Source: JBIOWF01 sp044868295
Lineage (GTDB): Bacteria > Actinomycetota > Actinomycetes > Streptosporangiales > Streptosporangiaceae
Length of the DNA: 13,826 bases
Assembly: GCA_044868295.1 (NCBI GenBank)
Contig: JBIOWF010000317.1
Location: forward strand, 1-13,826
Direction: 5' to 3'
Part shown: piece after piece, positions 6,476 through 13,814 of the stretch
Position numbering within the stretch: position 1 is the stretch's first letter
How the letters are laid out: every line of letters starts with the position of its first letter
Program-made: the position numbers and the translations under genes
The notes under the pieces: model-generated
Seen by the model: only the letters and a program-made list of their open reading frames with translations
Database searches by the model: none
What the model was told of the DNA's origin: nothing

Positions 6476-7460
6476 GATGGGACCCCCGGGTCAGGGTGTT
6501 CGCCATGCGAACGACCATTCGCGCGATCACCTCGCCGCCCTGCTCGAACTCGACCGGGATCGGTTGATCTGCGTCCGTCCCGGTGAGCGACGCACGCACG
6601 GTTATGGTCGAATCCAGCTCGGCGAACCGCTCGTACGTGGCCTCCAGCGCCGCGAGCACGGTCTTGCTGGACGCCTGGCCGAACACCTCGCCGACGAGTA
6701 ACGTCCCCGCCTGTCGCGCGGCCTCCATCATGACGGGACCGGGCACGTGGTCCTGAGCGTGATCGAACATCCCGGAATGGGAGAACGGCACCCGCAGCCG
6801 TGCGGTCAGCGCCGGACCCTCCACCTCCGGCGCCAGAAGCACCACGTTGTCGGCCTGCTCGCGGCCGACCAGATAGGGGGCGATCCTGGCCACGGGTTCC
6901 TTGGCGAACAGTTCGTCGGACAGGGGCGGCGTGGTGTCGCGGTACGCCATCCGCAGCCGCTGGTAGCTCTCGGACGGCTTTTGCGCGGTGTCCACGCTGA
7001 TCGAGCCGATCGCGACGGCATCGAGGCGCACCTCCACCTCGTGCACCACCCTGGTGGTCACGCCCTCCCGTTCCTTGTGCTTGGCCACCCTTCCGAAGAG
7101 GCTCAGCTCGTACGAGCCCGAGCCGATCTTCAACGCCAGCGGGTCGGTGATCTCCATGCGGCAGGAGGCGGTGATCGACTTCATGTCGGGACTGGCGTTG
7201 TGGTGCAGGTGCAGGGCGCACAGCAACATCTGGCGGACACACTCGAAGATCGCTATGGGATCGTGCAGTTTCGGATGGTTCGTGTGGTCGCTGTAGTAGT
7301 GGTGCGCTCGGGGCAGCCGGGCCGCCGCCACGAAATGACCGCCCTCCAGCGTGCGGAAGTCGGTGAGGAACACCTCCTCGAGCGCGGTGCGGTGCACCAG
7401 ACCGCGAGCGATGGTCCGGTCCGAGCTCAAGGCCTCGGCCGATCCGGTGAACGTGCTCAC
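6465..7460 (-). CDS. AfsA-family gamma-butyrolactone / butenolide synthase
   Basis: AfsA-type double-hotdog enzyme (331 residues). Family members join a beta-ketoacyl thioester to dihydroxyacetone phosphate, giving the phosphorylated butenolide precursor of gamma-butyrolactones, or related furans and butenolides. First repeat: LVHRTALEEVFLTD (21-34), PRAHHYYSDH (50-59), and DP...FECVRQ (67-77). Second repeat: FSHSGMFDHAQDHVPGPVMMEAARQAG (226-252). These are the characteristic AfsA motifs, and the length is typical. The GTG start at 7460 forms a GTGA overlap with the preceding HAD gene, with GGAGG 4 nt upstream. The same frame stays open further upstream to 7898, but that part runs opposite to HAD coding and is rejected. 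Leu254 is a TTA codon (6701..6699). No butyrolactone receptor gene is visible in the window. Confidence 0.92.
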   Translation of the reverse strand: MSTFTGSAEALSSDRTIARGLVHRTALEEVFLTDFRTLEGGHFVAAARLPRAHHYYSDHTNHPKLHDPIAIFECVRQMLLCALHLHHNASPDMKSITASCRMEITDPLALKIGSGSYELSLFGRVAKHKEREGVTTRVVHEVEVRLDAVAIGSISVDTAQKPSESYQRLRMAYRDTTPPLSDELFAKEPVARIAPYLVGREQADNVVLLAPEVEGPALTARLRVPFSHSGMFDHAQDHVPGPVMMEAARQAGTLLVGEVFGQASSKTVLAALEATYERFAELDSTITVRASLTGTDADQPIPVEFEQGGEVIARMVVRMANTLTRGSHHAI

Positions 7461-8101
7461 ATCTCCTCCAGCAGGGCGTCGATCTCCTTTGCCACCGTGT
7501 CGGTGTCGGTGAACAGGACGGACTTCCAGCCGGCCGCCTGCGCGCCGGTGCAGTTGACGTGTATGTCGTCGATCAGGACGCAGTCGGCGGGTGATCGCGT
7601 CGCTCGCCTCGCCGCGACGTCGAAGATCGCGGGCTCCGGCTTGCGGCTGCCGACCGCGTGCGAGACCACCACGGCGTCGAACAGGTCCTCGGAGACCATC
7701 CGGCGCCACTGCGACTCCCACGCGGGCGGCATGTTGGACAGCATCCCGACGAAGACCCCGCGCTCCCGCAGCCCGCGAAGGTAACTCACCCACGCGCGGT
7801 TCGGCGGCCGCCCGTCGAACCAGCGCTCGCCGAAGTCGCTCAGATCGCAGATCACGCCGTACGAGCGCGCCAGTTCCTCCGTCACCTGGGCGGCCCATGT
7901 GGCCTCGTCGACCAGGGGGATGTCAAGCGGTCCCATGGCGTCGGTGCCGTAGGAGCGGCCGACCGTGGCCATCGCCTCCTTGAGCGCGTGCTCAGGCACG
8001 CCGTACCGGGCGGTGAAAACGCGGAAGGTCTCAGCGACGGGAGGGGTGAGCACCCCGCCGAAATCAGTCCATACCGCCAGTGTGTTCTGCGTGTTCGGCA
8101 C
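7457..8101 (-). CDS. HAD-superfamily hydrolase, probable phosphatase of the AfsA pathway
   Basis: Subfamily I HAD hydrolase (214 residues). Motif I is TDFGGVLT with nucleophile Asp13; the second acidic position is Gly15, as in other DFGGV- or DLGNV-type HADs, some of which are active phosphatases. Motif II is Ser122 (MLSN), motif III Lys154 (SRKPEPAIF), motif IV Asp178/Asp179 (LIDD). A helical cap spans about 20-105. The GTG start at 8101 has AAAGGAAG about 7 nt upstream. Its stop overlaps the AfsA-like start (GTGA), so the two are made together. In methylenomycin furan biosynthesis a HAD phosphatase (MmfP) works with the AfsA homologue MmfL, so dephosphorylation of the butenolide phosphate is the likely role here. 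That is inferred from context and family. Confidence 0.88.
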   Translation of the reverse strand: MPNTQNTLAVWTDFGGVLTPPVAETFRVFTARYGVPEHALKEAMATVGRSYGTDAMGPLDIPLVDEATWAAQVTEELARSYGVICDLSDFGERWFDGRPPNRAWVSYLRGLRERGVFVGMLSNMPPAWESQWRRMVSEDLFDAVVVSHAVGSRKPEPAIFDVAARRATRSPADCVLIDDIHVNCTGAQAAGWKSVLFTDTDTVAKEIDALLEEM

Positions 8102-8137
8102 GTGACGCTTCCTTTCGACGTGTTATTGGACGTGTGA

Positions 8138-9700
8138 TCAATCGAGCGACGGGGCGAGGACCAGCGAACGCACCTGGTCGAACAGCTCCCCCGCCTGATC
8201 AGCGGGAGCCACCGCCAGCACATGGCCGTCCGGCCGGACCAGCAGGGCGGTCGGCTCCGGCCCCAGCAGCCGGGAGAGCTCGCCCTCCGCGGTGCCCGGC
8301 GCTGCGATCAAATCGAGCGTCGGCAGGGGTGCGGGGGCGGCGGCGAGCAACCGCTCCCGGGTTCGCCGCCAGGAAGCCCCGGTCGCGCGCCCGGACGACA
8401 GCACCATTCGCGGCAGGGTGGTGGCCGACGGATCCTCCGAGGGATCGGCCCCGCAAAGATCGGCCAGGTACGGCAGGCGGCCGCCCGCGCGTATCACCGG
8501 GTAGCGGGTCAACTGCCACCAGGGCAGCGCGGGACCGTAGGACAGGTCCGTCTGGCTGAACAGCGGCGCCAGGACCCGCTGCAACACCCCTGACGCGGCC
8601 GCCGCCCGCACCGCCAGATCCCGCGCGAGCACCGGCCCGGGTCGGGTGAGCAGTCCCCATCTGGTCTGCTTGTCGGTGGTCGCGCTGACCCGGCCCACCG
8701 CCTCGTGCCGCTCCTCGTGGTAGCTGTCCAGCACGTGCTCGTCCAGCATGCCGAGGGCGACCCCGGCCAGCTTCCAGCCCAGATTCGCCGCGTCGTGGAT
8801 GCCGGTGTTCAGTCCCTGTCCACCCGCCGGGCTGACCACGTGCGCGGCGTCGCCCACCAGGAACGACCGGCCCACCCGGAACAGGTCCGCGGTGGCGCAG
8901 CGGACGGTGAAGAGCGCGCTCCAGCGGGGCTCGCCAACCACGTCGGTCCATCCGGCCCGTTCCTTCAGCGCGGCCTGGAACAGCTCACGGGTCGGCTGCC
9001 GTCCTTCCTTGACGCTGACCGCGAAGCGGAACAAGCCGTCGCCCAGCGGCCCGACGCCCAATGCCCCGCGTGCCGAGTAGCAGTAGTGCAGGTGGGTCTC
9101 GTCGACCTCGCCGGTCACCGGTGCGTCGGCGATGGCGAACGTCATGTTCGGCGTGTGGACGGTGTATCCGACGCCCAACTGCTTGCGTACGGTGCTGTGC
9201 GCGCCGTCCGCGCCGACCAGCCATGTGGCCTGGACGTTCTCCGTCCGCCCGGCCGGGTCTCTGAGCACCGCGTGCACGTGGGAGCGCTGGTCGCCGACCA
9301 GCTCGACGAGCTCCACGCCCCACTCGATGGTTCCCCCCAGCTCCGCGAACCGCTGCTGCAGGATCCGCTCGGTCTCCCACTGGGGGAGCATCAGTACGGC
9401 GTTGAACCGGCTGTCCTCCAGTTGGGACACCGATACGGTGCCGATGGGTGAGCCGTTGGAGTGGAAGCGCACGCCGTCGAGCCGGTGCCCGGCACTCACC
9501 ATCCGCTCGGCCACTCCGATGGCGTTCAGCAGTTCCAGGGTGCGCGGCCAGATGATGATCGCCTTGGACTGCGCGGTGGGGGTCCTCGATCGGTCGACAA
9601 CGCGTACGGGCACACCCCGGCGCCGCAACTCGCACGCGACGACCAGCCCGACCGGACCGGCGCCGACGATGAGCACGGACTCCGCGGGGACGTGAGCCAT
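8138..9700 (-). CDS. FAD-dependent monooxygenase (group A, PHBH/aromatic-hydroxylase type)
   Basis: Single-component flavin monooxygenase (520 residues) that uses NAD(P)H and O2 to hydroxylate, epoxidise or ring-open a substrate. Visible: dinucleotide-binding GAGPVG (13-18); SKAIIIWPRTLELL (45-58); DG motif LVGADGAHSTVRKQLG (161-176); FAD-ribityl GD motif FLVGDAAHVVSPAGGQGLNTG (280-300), followed by IHDAANLGWKLAG; and a C-terminal domain (about 400-520) like the thioredoxin-like tail of phenol and polyketide hydroxylases. The ATG at 9700 follows AAGGGAA. A 36-nt gap precedes the HAD gene. Relatives commonly tailor aromatic polyketides, but no aromatic PKS is visible; it may oxidise the cluster's butenolide or ketone intermediate. 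The substrate is unknown. Confidence 0.9.
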   Translation of the reverse strand: MAHVPAESVLIVGAGPVGLVVACELRRRGVPVRVVDRSRTPTAQSKAIIIWPRTLELLNAIGVAERMVSAGHRLDGVRFHSNGSPIGTVSVSQLEDSRFNAVLMLPQWETERILQQRFAELGGTIEWGVELVELVGDQRSHVHAVLRDPAGRTENVQATWLVGADGAHSTVRKQLGVGYTVHTPNMTFAIADAPVTGEVDETHLHYCYSARGALGVGPLGDGLFRFAVSVKEGRQPTRELFQAALKERAGWTDVVGEPRWSALFTVRCATADLFRVGRSFLVGDAAHVVSPAGGQGLNTGIHDAANLGWKLAGVALGMLDEHVLDSYHEERHEAVGRVSATTDKQTRWGLLTRPGPVLARDLAVRAAAASGVLQRVLAPLFSQTDLSYGPALPWWQLTRYPVIRAGGRLPYLADLCGADPSEDPSATTLPRMVLSSGRATGASWRRTRERLLAAAPAPLPTLDLIAAPGTAEGELSRLLGPEPTALLVRPDGHVLAVAPADQAGELFDQVRSLVLAPSLD

Positions 9701-9710
9701 CGTCTTTCCC

Positions 9711-9809
9711 TTCGTCGATTGATTCGTCGAACCCAGAGCCGTAAACCCAGAGCCGTAACCCCGGGTCCGCCAAAACCGGACCCGTCAGAGCTGGACCTGT
9801 CAGAGCTGG
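9711..9809. repeat. Stacked short tandem duplications around a hairpin, KAS III to monooxygenase junction
   Basis: Three different short duplications sit almost end to end. TTCGTCGA recurs with a 12-bp period (9711-9718, 9723-9730). ACCCAGAGCCGTAA is duplicated exactly with a 14-bp period (9731-9744, 9745-9758). GTCAGAGCTGG recurs with a 15-bp period (9784-9794, 9799-9809), copying the last codons and stop of the KAS III gene. Between them is a perfect 8-bp stem (CGGGTCCG 9762-9769, CGGACCCG 9777-9784) with a 7-nt loop. The 99-bp gap is one of the few real gaps in the cluster, so the hairpin may shape relative expression or mRNA processing. No T-run follows it. Confidence 0.7.
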
Positions 9810-10774
9810 TAGAGGAGCCCGCCGTAGTACCACCCGGAGCCCACGGCGGTGGACAGCACGAGATCTCCGGTCCTGAGGAGGCCGCTCTCGGTGAACTCGG
9901 AGAGCACGATGGGGATGGACGCGCATCCGGTGTTGCCGCGCTCGGCGAAGTTCGTCACGAACTTCTCGGCCGGCAGGTCGAGCCCGTCCCGGACACCCGC
10001 GTGGATGGCGTTGTTGCCGGGGTGCGGCACCAGCCAATCGATGTCGGAGATCTTGAGCCGGTTGCGCGTCAGCAGGCTGTCGGCGACGGCCAGGCTGGAA
10101 CGCACGGCGAGATCGATCAGCTCCCGTTTGGGGCGCAGCCAGCCGTCCCGCGCTGCGACCGTGTCCGCCTCGGAGGCGTCACAGCCGAGCGTGGAGTCCC
10201 ACAGCCCCGGCCCGAGGTCCGGGTCGCCCTTCTCCATGACCACCGCACCCGCCGCGTCGCCGAAGACGAGCTGGCCTCTGGTGCCTGGCCGGGCACGCCG
10301 TGCGAACAGGTCGGCCGCGACCACGACGGCGCGCCGCCAATCGGGATGCGCGGTGAGCATGGCGGCCGCGATCTGCACTCCGTGCACGAACCCGGTGCAC
10401 GCGCCGCACACGTCGAAGGCCAGCGCCCGATGGGCGCCCAGCCCGGCGGCGACCGCTGGGCCGAGCTCGGGGATCCACTGCCGGTCGGTCCAGTTGGCCA
10501 GGACCACCAGATCGACTTCCCCGGCCTCCCGCCCCGCCTTCATGAGCGCCGCGGAGGCCGCCCGCACGGCCATGAACTCCAACGTCTCGTCCTCGTCGGC
10601 TCTGTGCAGGCTCCGCACTCCCAGCTCGGCCACTGCCTCGGGAGAGTGGGTGCGGCCGCCGACGGTGACCTCTCCCTCGTGCTTGACGAGGGTGCGTGGG
10701 TAGTAGTGGCCGATTCCGCTGAACCGGAGTCCGGCCCTGGTCCAGGTCATGCCGTGTCGCTGCTCGTCGGCCAT
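9800..10774 (-). CDS. Beta-ketoacyl synthase III (FabH-like) with complete active site
   Basis: Initiating condensing enzyme of thiolase fold (324 residues), which usually joins an acyl-CoA starter to malonyl-ACP. The full triad is present: Cys126 (VCGACTGFVHGV), His251 (LVPHPGNN) and Asn281 (RGNTGCASIPIVL). FGDAAGAVV (171-179) and the closing GSGWYYGG match the family. ATG at 10774 follows GGAGGG by 6 nt. It begins 50 nt after the CoA-transferase gene, on the same strand. The sequence is not close to the primary-metabolism FabH pattern at its N-terminus and it stands among cluster genes rather than fab genes, so it is probably a dedicated starter-unit enzyme, perhaps using the CoA ester made by the neighbouring transferase (inference). 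Confidence 0.92.
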   Translation of the reverse strand: MADEQRHGMTWTRAGLRFSGIGHYYPRTLVKHEGEVTVGGRTHSPEAVAELGVRSLHRADEDETLEFMAVRAASAALMKAGREAGEVDLVVLANWTDRQWIPELGPAVAAGLGAHRALAFDVCGACTGFVHGVQIAAAMLTAHPDWRRAVVVAADLFARRARPGTRGQLVFGDAAGAVVMEKGDPDLGPGLWDSTLGCDASEADTVAARDGWLRPKRELIDLAVRSSLAVADSLLTRNRLKISDIDWLVPHPGNNAIHAGVRDGLDLPAEKFVTNFAERGNTGCASIPIVLSEFTESGLLRTGDLVLSTAVGSGWYYGGLLYQL

Positions 10775-10824
10775 CGAAGGCCCTCCTCATCTGGGCGGAA
10801 GTGACAGTGAACGCGCGAGGGCGG

Positions 10825-12552
10825 TCAGCGATATCGGCCCTGCGGGTCGAGATCGCGTAGTAGCGCCAGCTCCTCGGCGGTGATCGGCTTCTCCACGACG
10901 ACGCCGTCCGCCGACGCGGGCCAGTCGGTGTGCTCCTCGACGAGGCCCAGCGTCCGCTCGCGGATGTCGCGGGGGTCGTCCGGCACCGGCTCACCGGCCT
11001 CCGGCAGCCAGCTGGCCAGCCGGAACGGGTCGTCGCCCGAGGGGCGGACGAACCGGCCGAACTGGCTGACGACTTCCAGCACCCGGTGGCCGGGGCTCGT
11101 GCGATAGCCGACCTGGGAGACGAAACGCCGCCGCGAGGCGGTCGCGATGACGACGCAGTCAGTGCTCGACGCGATGTCGTTCGCGCCGCCGGAGCCGGTG
11201 AGCCAGCGGCCGTCTCCGGCTCGGCTGGTGTTGATCGTTCCGGTCCGGTCGATCTCGGCCGCGGCGAGGACGCCCAGGGCGCGCGGGTTCGCCGACACCA
11301 TCCCGCCCAGGATCTCCGCCACACCGGACAGGGCCTCCGCCCGGGCCGCGTGCCGGAGGCTGAAAAGGAACACGTCGCCGGCCTCAGGGGTGAACCCGAG
11401 GGCGCCCATCTCCGCCGCGACCTTGACGTCGCCGCCTTCCCTCCAGAGCAGCTCCGCGGCCAGCCACGCCGCCATGTGGGAGGAGCCGATGCCGGCCAGG
11501 AGGGTGTCGTACCCCCCGGAGCGAACCCGGTCGGCGACGGCGCGGGCGCCGAGCACGATCAGCCGCTCCTGCCTGGTCGGCGGCTCCTCCCCCGGCGGAC
11601 CGGCCGAACGCCTTCTCGGCGCCGGAAGGGGGGCGCCGGTCCCCCGTTCGAGGTCCGTACGCCTGGCCTCGCCGAGCTTGGCCAGGTAGCCGGCGTGTGA
11701 TCCGACCTCGGTCACCCACTCGCGATACCACTCCGAGCCGCGCTCCTCGGCGGCGCACCGGTTGACGATCTCCTCGATGAACTCGTAGTCATCGAGATAT
11801 CCGGGCACGCCAGGCACTGCGGCGGCACGCAGCGACTGGGGGTGCGCGCCCAGCGGCGCCTCGCAGAGGCCGAGCACCCGCTGGCCGGGGATCACCACCC
11901 GATCGGCCAGTTCGCGTAGCTCCTCACTGGTCACCATGCGTTCGACGGAGGCGATCACCCCGCGCCGGGCCGCGTAGGCGGCCCAGTGCCCCTCCCCCAG
12001 CGGGGGGAAGAGCACGATGTTGCCCTTCTCGTCCGCGCACGCCCCGTGCACGAGCGTCAGGTCGGGGCGGAGCGGGCGGAGCAGAGTGACGGTGCGGCCC
12101 TGGTCGGCGGGGTCGGGGACCTGATACAGATCCGCGCTCTTGCCCTCGACCAGATCGGTGCCGGCCAGCGAGCCGGTGACCGCGTAGGGAACGCCCAGCG
12201 CGCCTGCGATGAGCCGCTGGGTGTAGCTGAGCAGCGACCATGCCTCGAAGTCGAACGGCACGCCGTCCGCCAGCCGCGCGTAGAGGGCGTTGGGCCGAGG
12301 GGAGGGGTAGGTGTCGCCGACGAACCCGGCGATCACTTTTTCCGCGCACCCGGACAGCGCGATCGCGTGCGCCGCGCCGTGGACGGCGGTGGTACTGATG
12401 GTGAACCGGCCTCCGGCGCCGAAGACCCGGCAAAGGGCGTAGGTCAGCGCGTTCGGCCGCGATTGCGTCGCCGCCAGGTGCAGATGGTCGCCCGGCTGGA
12501 CGAAACGGCGGACCAGGTCGTCGACGTCCGCGGCGACAACAGGGGGGCTCAT
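10825..12552 (-). CDS. Fused alpha-beta class I CoA-transferase (glutaconate CoA-transferase / IpdAB-like)
   Basis: This 575-residue protein joins both subunits of a family I CoA-transferase. The alpha-like half (1 to about 295) has RPNALTYALCRVFG, GADEKGN-type ACADEKGNIVLF (171-182), and VPGVPGYLDDYEF (248-258). A charged, Pro/Arg-rich linker spans about 296-330. The beta-like half (331-575) has AGIGSSHMAAWLAAELL (353-369), AAEMGALGF (379-387) and GSGGANDIASSTD (453-465). Glu381 sits where the catalytic Glu of ENG-type motifs is found, with Met in place of Asn. Such enzymes move CoA between acids; IpdAB relatives instead hydrolyse cyclic beta-diketones, so C-C cleavage is an alternative. The ATG at 12552 overlaps the ketosynthase stop (ATGA), so the two are coupled. 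The frame stays open upstream to 13455 but that overlaps the ketosynthase and is not used. Confidence 0.85.
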   Translation of the reverse strand: MSPPVVAADVDDLVRRFVQPGDHLHLAATQSRPNALTYALCRVFGAGGRFTISTTAVHGAAHAIALSGCAEKVIAGFVGDTYPSPRPNALYARLADGVPFDFEAWSLLSYTQRLIAGALGVPYAVTGSLAGTDLVEGKSADLYQVPDPADQGRTVTLLRPLRPDLTLVHGACADEKGNIVLFPPLGEGHWAAYAARRGVIASVERMVTSEELRELADRVVIPGQRVLGLCEAPLGAHPQSLRAAAVPGVPGYLDDYEFIEEIVNRCAAEERGSEWYREWVTEVGSHAGYLAKLGEARRTDLERGTGAPLPAPRRRSAGPPGEEPPTRQERLIVLGARAVADRVRSGGYDTLLAGIGSSHMAAWLAAELLWREGGDVKVAAEMGALGFTPEAGDVFLFSLRHAARAEALSGVAEILGGMVSANPRALGVLAAAEIDRTGTINTSRAGDGRWLTGSGGANDIASSTDCVVIATASRRRFVSQVGYRTSPGHRVLEVVSQFGRFVRPSGDDPFRLASWLPEAGEPVPDDPRDIRERTLGLVEEHTDWPASADGVVVEKPITAEELALLRDLDPQGRYR

Positions 12553-13814
12553 GCCGCCGCTCCCAGCGCGACCACCGAGGTGTGGCTGCCGAAGGCGAAG
12601 GACATCGACACCGCGAGGTCCAGCCGCGCGTCCCGCGGGCCCTCGATCACGTGATCGTGGTCGCACTCGGGATCGGGCGCGGTGAAGTTGATCGTCGGCG
12701 CGATCCGCTGGTGATGCAGCATGAGGCTGGTCGCGGCCACGTTGATGATCCCGGCGATGCCGAACGTGTGGCCGTAGATCGGCTTGTTGGAGCTGGTCGG
12801 CGGGAGCGCGGACGGCCCCCGGTCCGGGTACAGGGCCCGCAGCGCCCGGCTCTCCGCGATGTCGTTGTACCGGGTGGCCGTGCCGTGCGCGCAGAAGTAG
12901 TCGACCTCGCCGGGGCGACGCCCGGCCTCGTCGAGCACCGCGGTGATCGCGCTGGCGGTGACCTTGCCGGTCAGGTCCATCGTGGTCGGATGGGCGGCCT
13001 CGTTCAGCGAGTGATGGGCGAGGACACGCGCGTAGATCTTCGCCCCGCGTCTTCTGGCGTGTGACTCGCGTTCCAGGCACAGCACGACGGAGCCCTCGCC
13101 CAGCGCGAAGCCCTCCCTGTCGGCACTGTACGGACGCACCGCCCTGGCCGGGTCGTCCCGCTCGGTGGACAGGACGCCCTTGCCCAGGGCCAGATAGCAC
13201 TTGGCGACCTCGGGAATGATCGGGAACTCGTGACCGCCGACGAGCACCGCGTCGCTGCCGCCGAAGGCCAGCTCGCGCAACGCGAAGCCGATCGCCTGGT
13301 GGCCGCCGACGCAGGCGTTGCTGACCGTGGTCACCAGGCCCTGCGCTCCGGTGTAGATCGCGGACAGGCCGGCCGGGCAGCCCGGCAGGCCACGGAACAT
13401 GGCTCCCTTGTCCGCGAACGCGCCGGAGTCCTCGCCTGTGACGGCGCTTCGCCACCAGGCCAGGGGGCCACGTGAGGAGGACAGCACGACGCTCAGCCGG
13501 CGGGGGTCGACGTCCCCCTGGCCCAGTCCGGCGTCTCGTCGTGCCTCGGCCACCGCCGACATCGTGATCAGGACCTCCCGCGAGTACTTCCGGGAGTGAA
13601 CCTCGGCCAGCTCGGGCAGGAAGGCCCGGTGGTCGAAGTCGCCGATCTCCGCCGCCGCGTGCACCGGAAGTCCCGCCGCGTCCTGATCGAACCGGGTGAG
13701 CCGGCCCACCTGTGAGCGGCCGGCCGAGATGTTGTTCCAGAACTCTTCTACCGTGACCGTGTTCGGCAGCATCACGCCGATTCCGGTCACCACGACTGGT
13801 TCATTTCTCGCCAT
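12549..13814 (-). CDS. Beta-ketoacyl synthase, KAS I/II (FabF-like) type
   Basis: Elongating condensing enzyme (421 residues) extending an acyl-ACP with malonyl-ACP. Begins with the usual VVVTGIGVMLPNTVTVEEFW. Active-site residues: Cys168 (VSNACVGGHQAIG), His310 (CAHGTATRYND), and His349 (SNKPIYGHTFGIAG), with the C-terminal SFAFGSHTSVV strand. The triad is complete, so it is an active ketosynthase rather than a chain-length-factor partner. The nucleophile loop reads NACVGG instead of the common TACSSG/TACASG, placing it outside ordinary FabF. ATG at 13814 lies 12 nt from the window edge; the ribosome site is not convincing within those bases. It overlaps the CoA-transferase start (ATGA). An acyl carrier protein is expected nearby but none is in the window. 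Confidence 0.9.
   Translation of the reverse strand: MARNEPVVVTGIGVMLPNTVTVEEFWNNISAGRSQVGRLTRFDQDAAGLPVHAAAEIGDFDHRAFLPELAEVHSRKYSREVLITMSAVAEARRDAGLGQGDVDPRRLSVVLSSSRGPLAWWRSAVTGEDSGAFADKGAMFRGLPGCPAGLSAIYTGAQGLVTTVSNACVGGHQAIGFALRELAFGGSDAVLVGGHEFPIIPEVAKCYLALGKGVLSTERDDPARAVRPYSADREGFALGEGSVVLCLERESHARRRGAKIYARVLAHHSLNEAAHPTTMDLTGKVTASAITAVLDEAGRRPGEVDYFCAHGTATRYNDIAESRALRALYPDRGPSALPPTSSNKPIYGHTFGIAGIINVAATSLMLHHQRIAPTINFTAPDPECDHDHVIEGPRDARLDLAVSMSFAFGSHTSVVALGAAA

Noticed and set aside
5222..6586. Long plus-strand open frame opposite the SDR and KAS III-like genes
   Set aside because: Composition is biased (His, Arg, Gly, Gln) with no family motif, and the minus-strand products show complete catalytic motifs.
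7461..7898. Upstream extension of the AfsA frame on the minus strand
   Set aside because: It overlaps the HAD gene, reads as Arg/Gly-rich nonsense, and a GTG with a good Shine-Dalgarno sequence at 7460 gives a family-length AfsA protein.
9711..9809. Repeat region read as a CRISPR array or mobile-element end
   Set aside because: Units are 12 to 15 bp, each of only two copies with different sequences and no spacers. No transposase or terminal inverted repeats accompany them.
9461..10804. Plus-strand open frame opposite the canonical KAS III gene
   Set aside because: No recognisable domain. The KAS III triad on the minus strand is complete.
12553..13455. Upstream extension of the CoA-transferase frame
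   Set aside because: It lies wholly inside the ketosynthase gene in another frame. The ATG at 12552 with its ATGA overlap starts exactly where family similarity begins.
4679..13814. Cluster read as an ordinary type II aromatic polyketide locus
   Set aside because: There is no chain-length factor, ACP, cyclase or aromatase in the window, and the AfsA-like gene with its HAD partner points to butenolide-type chemistry.
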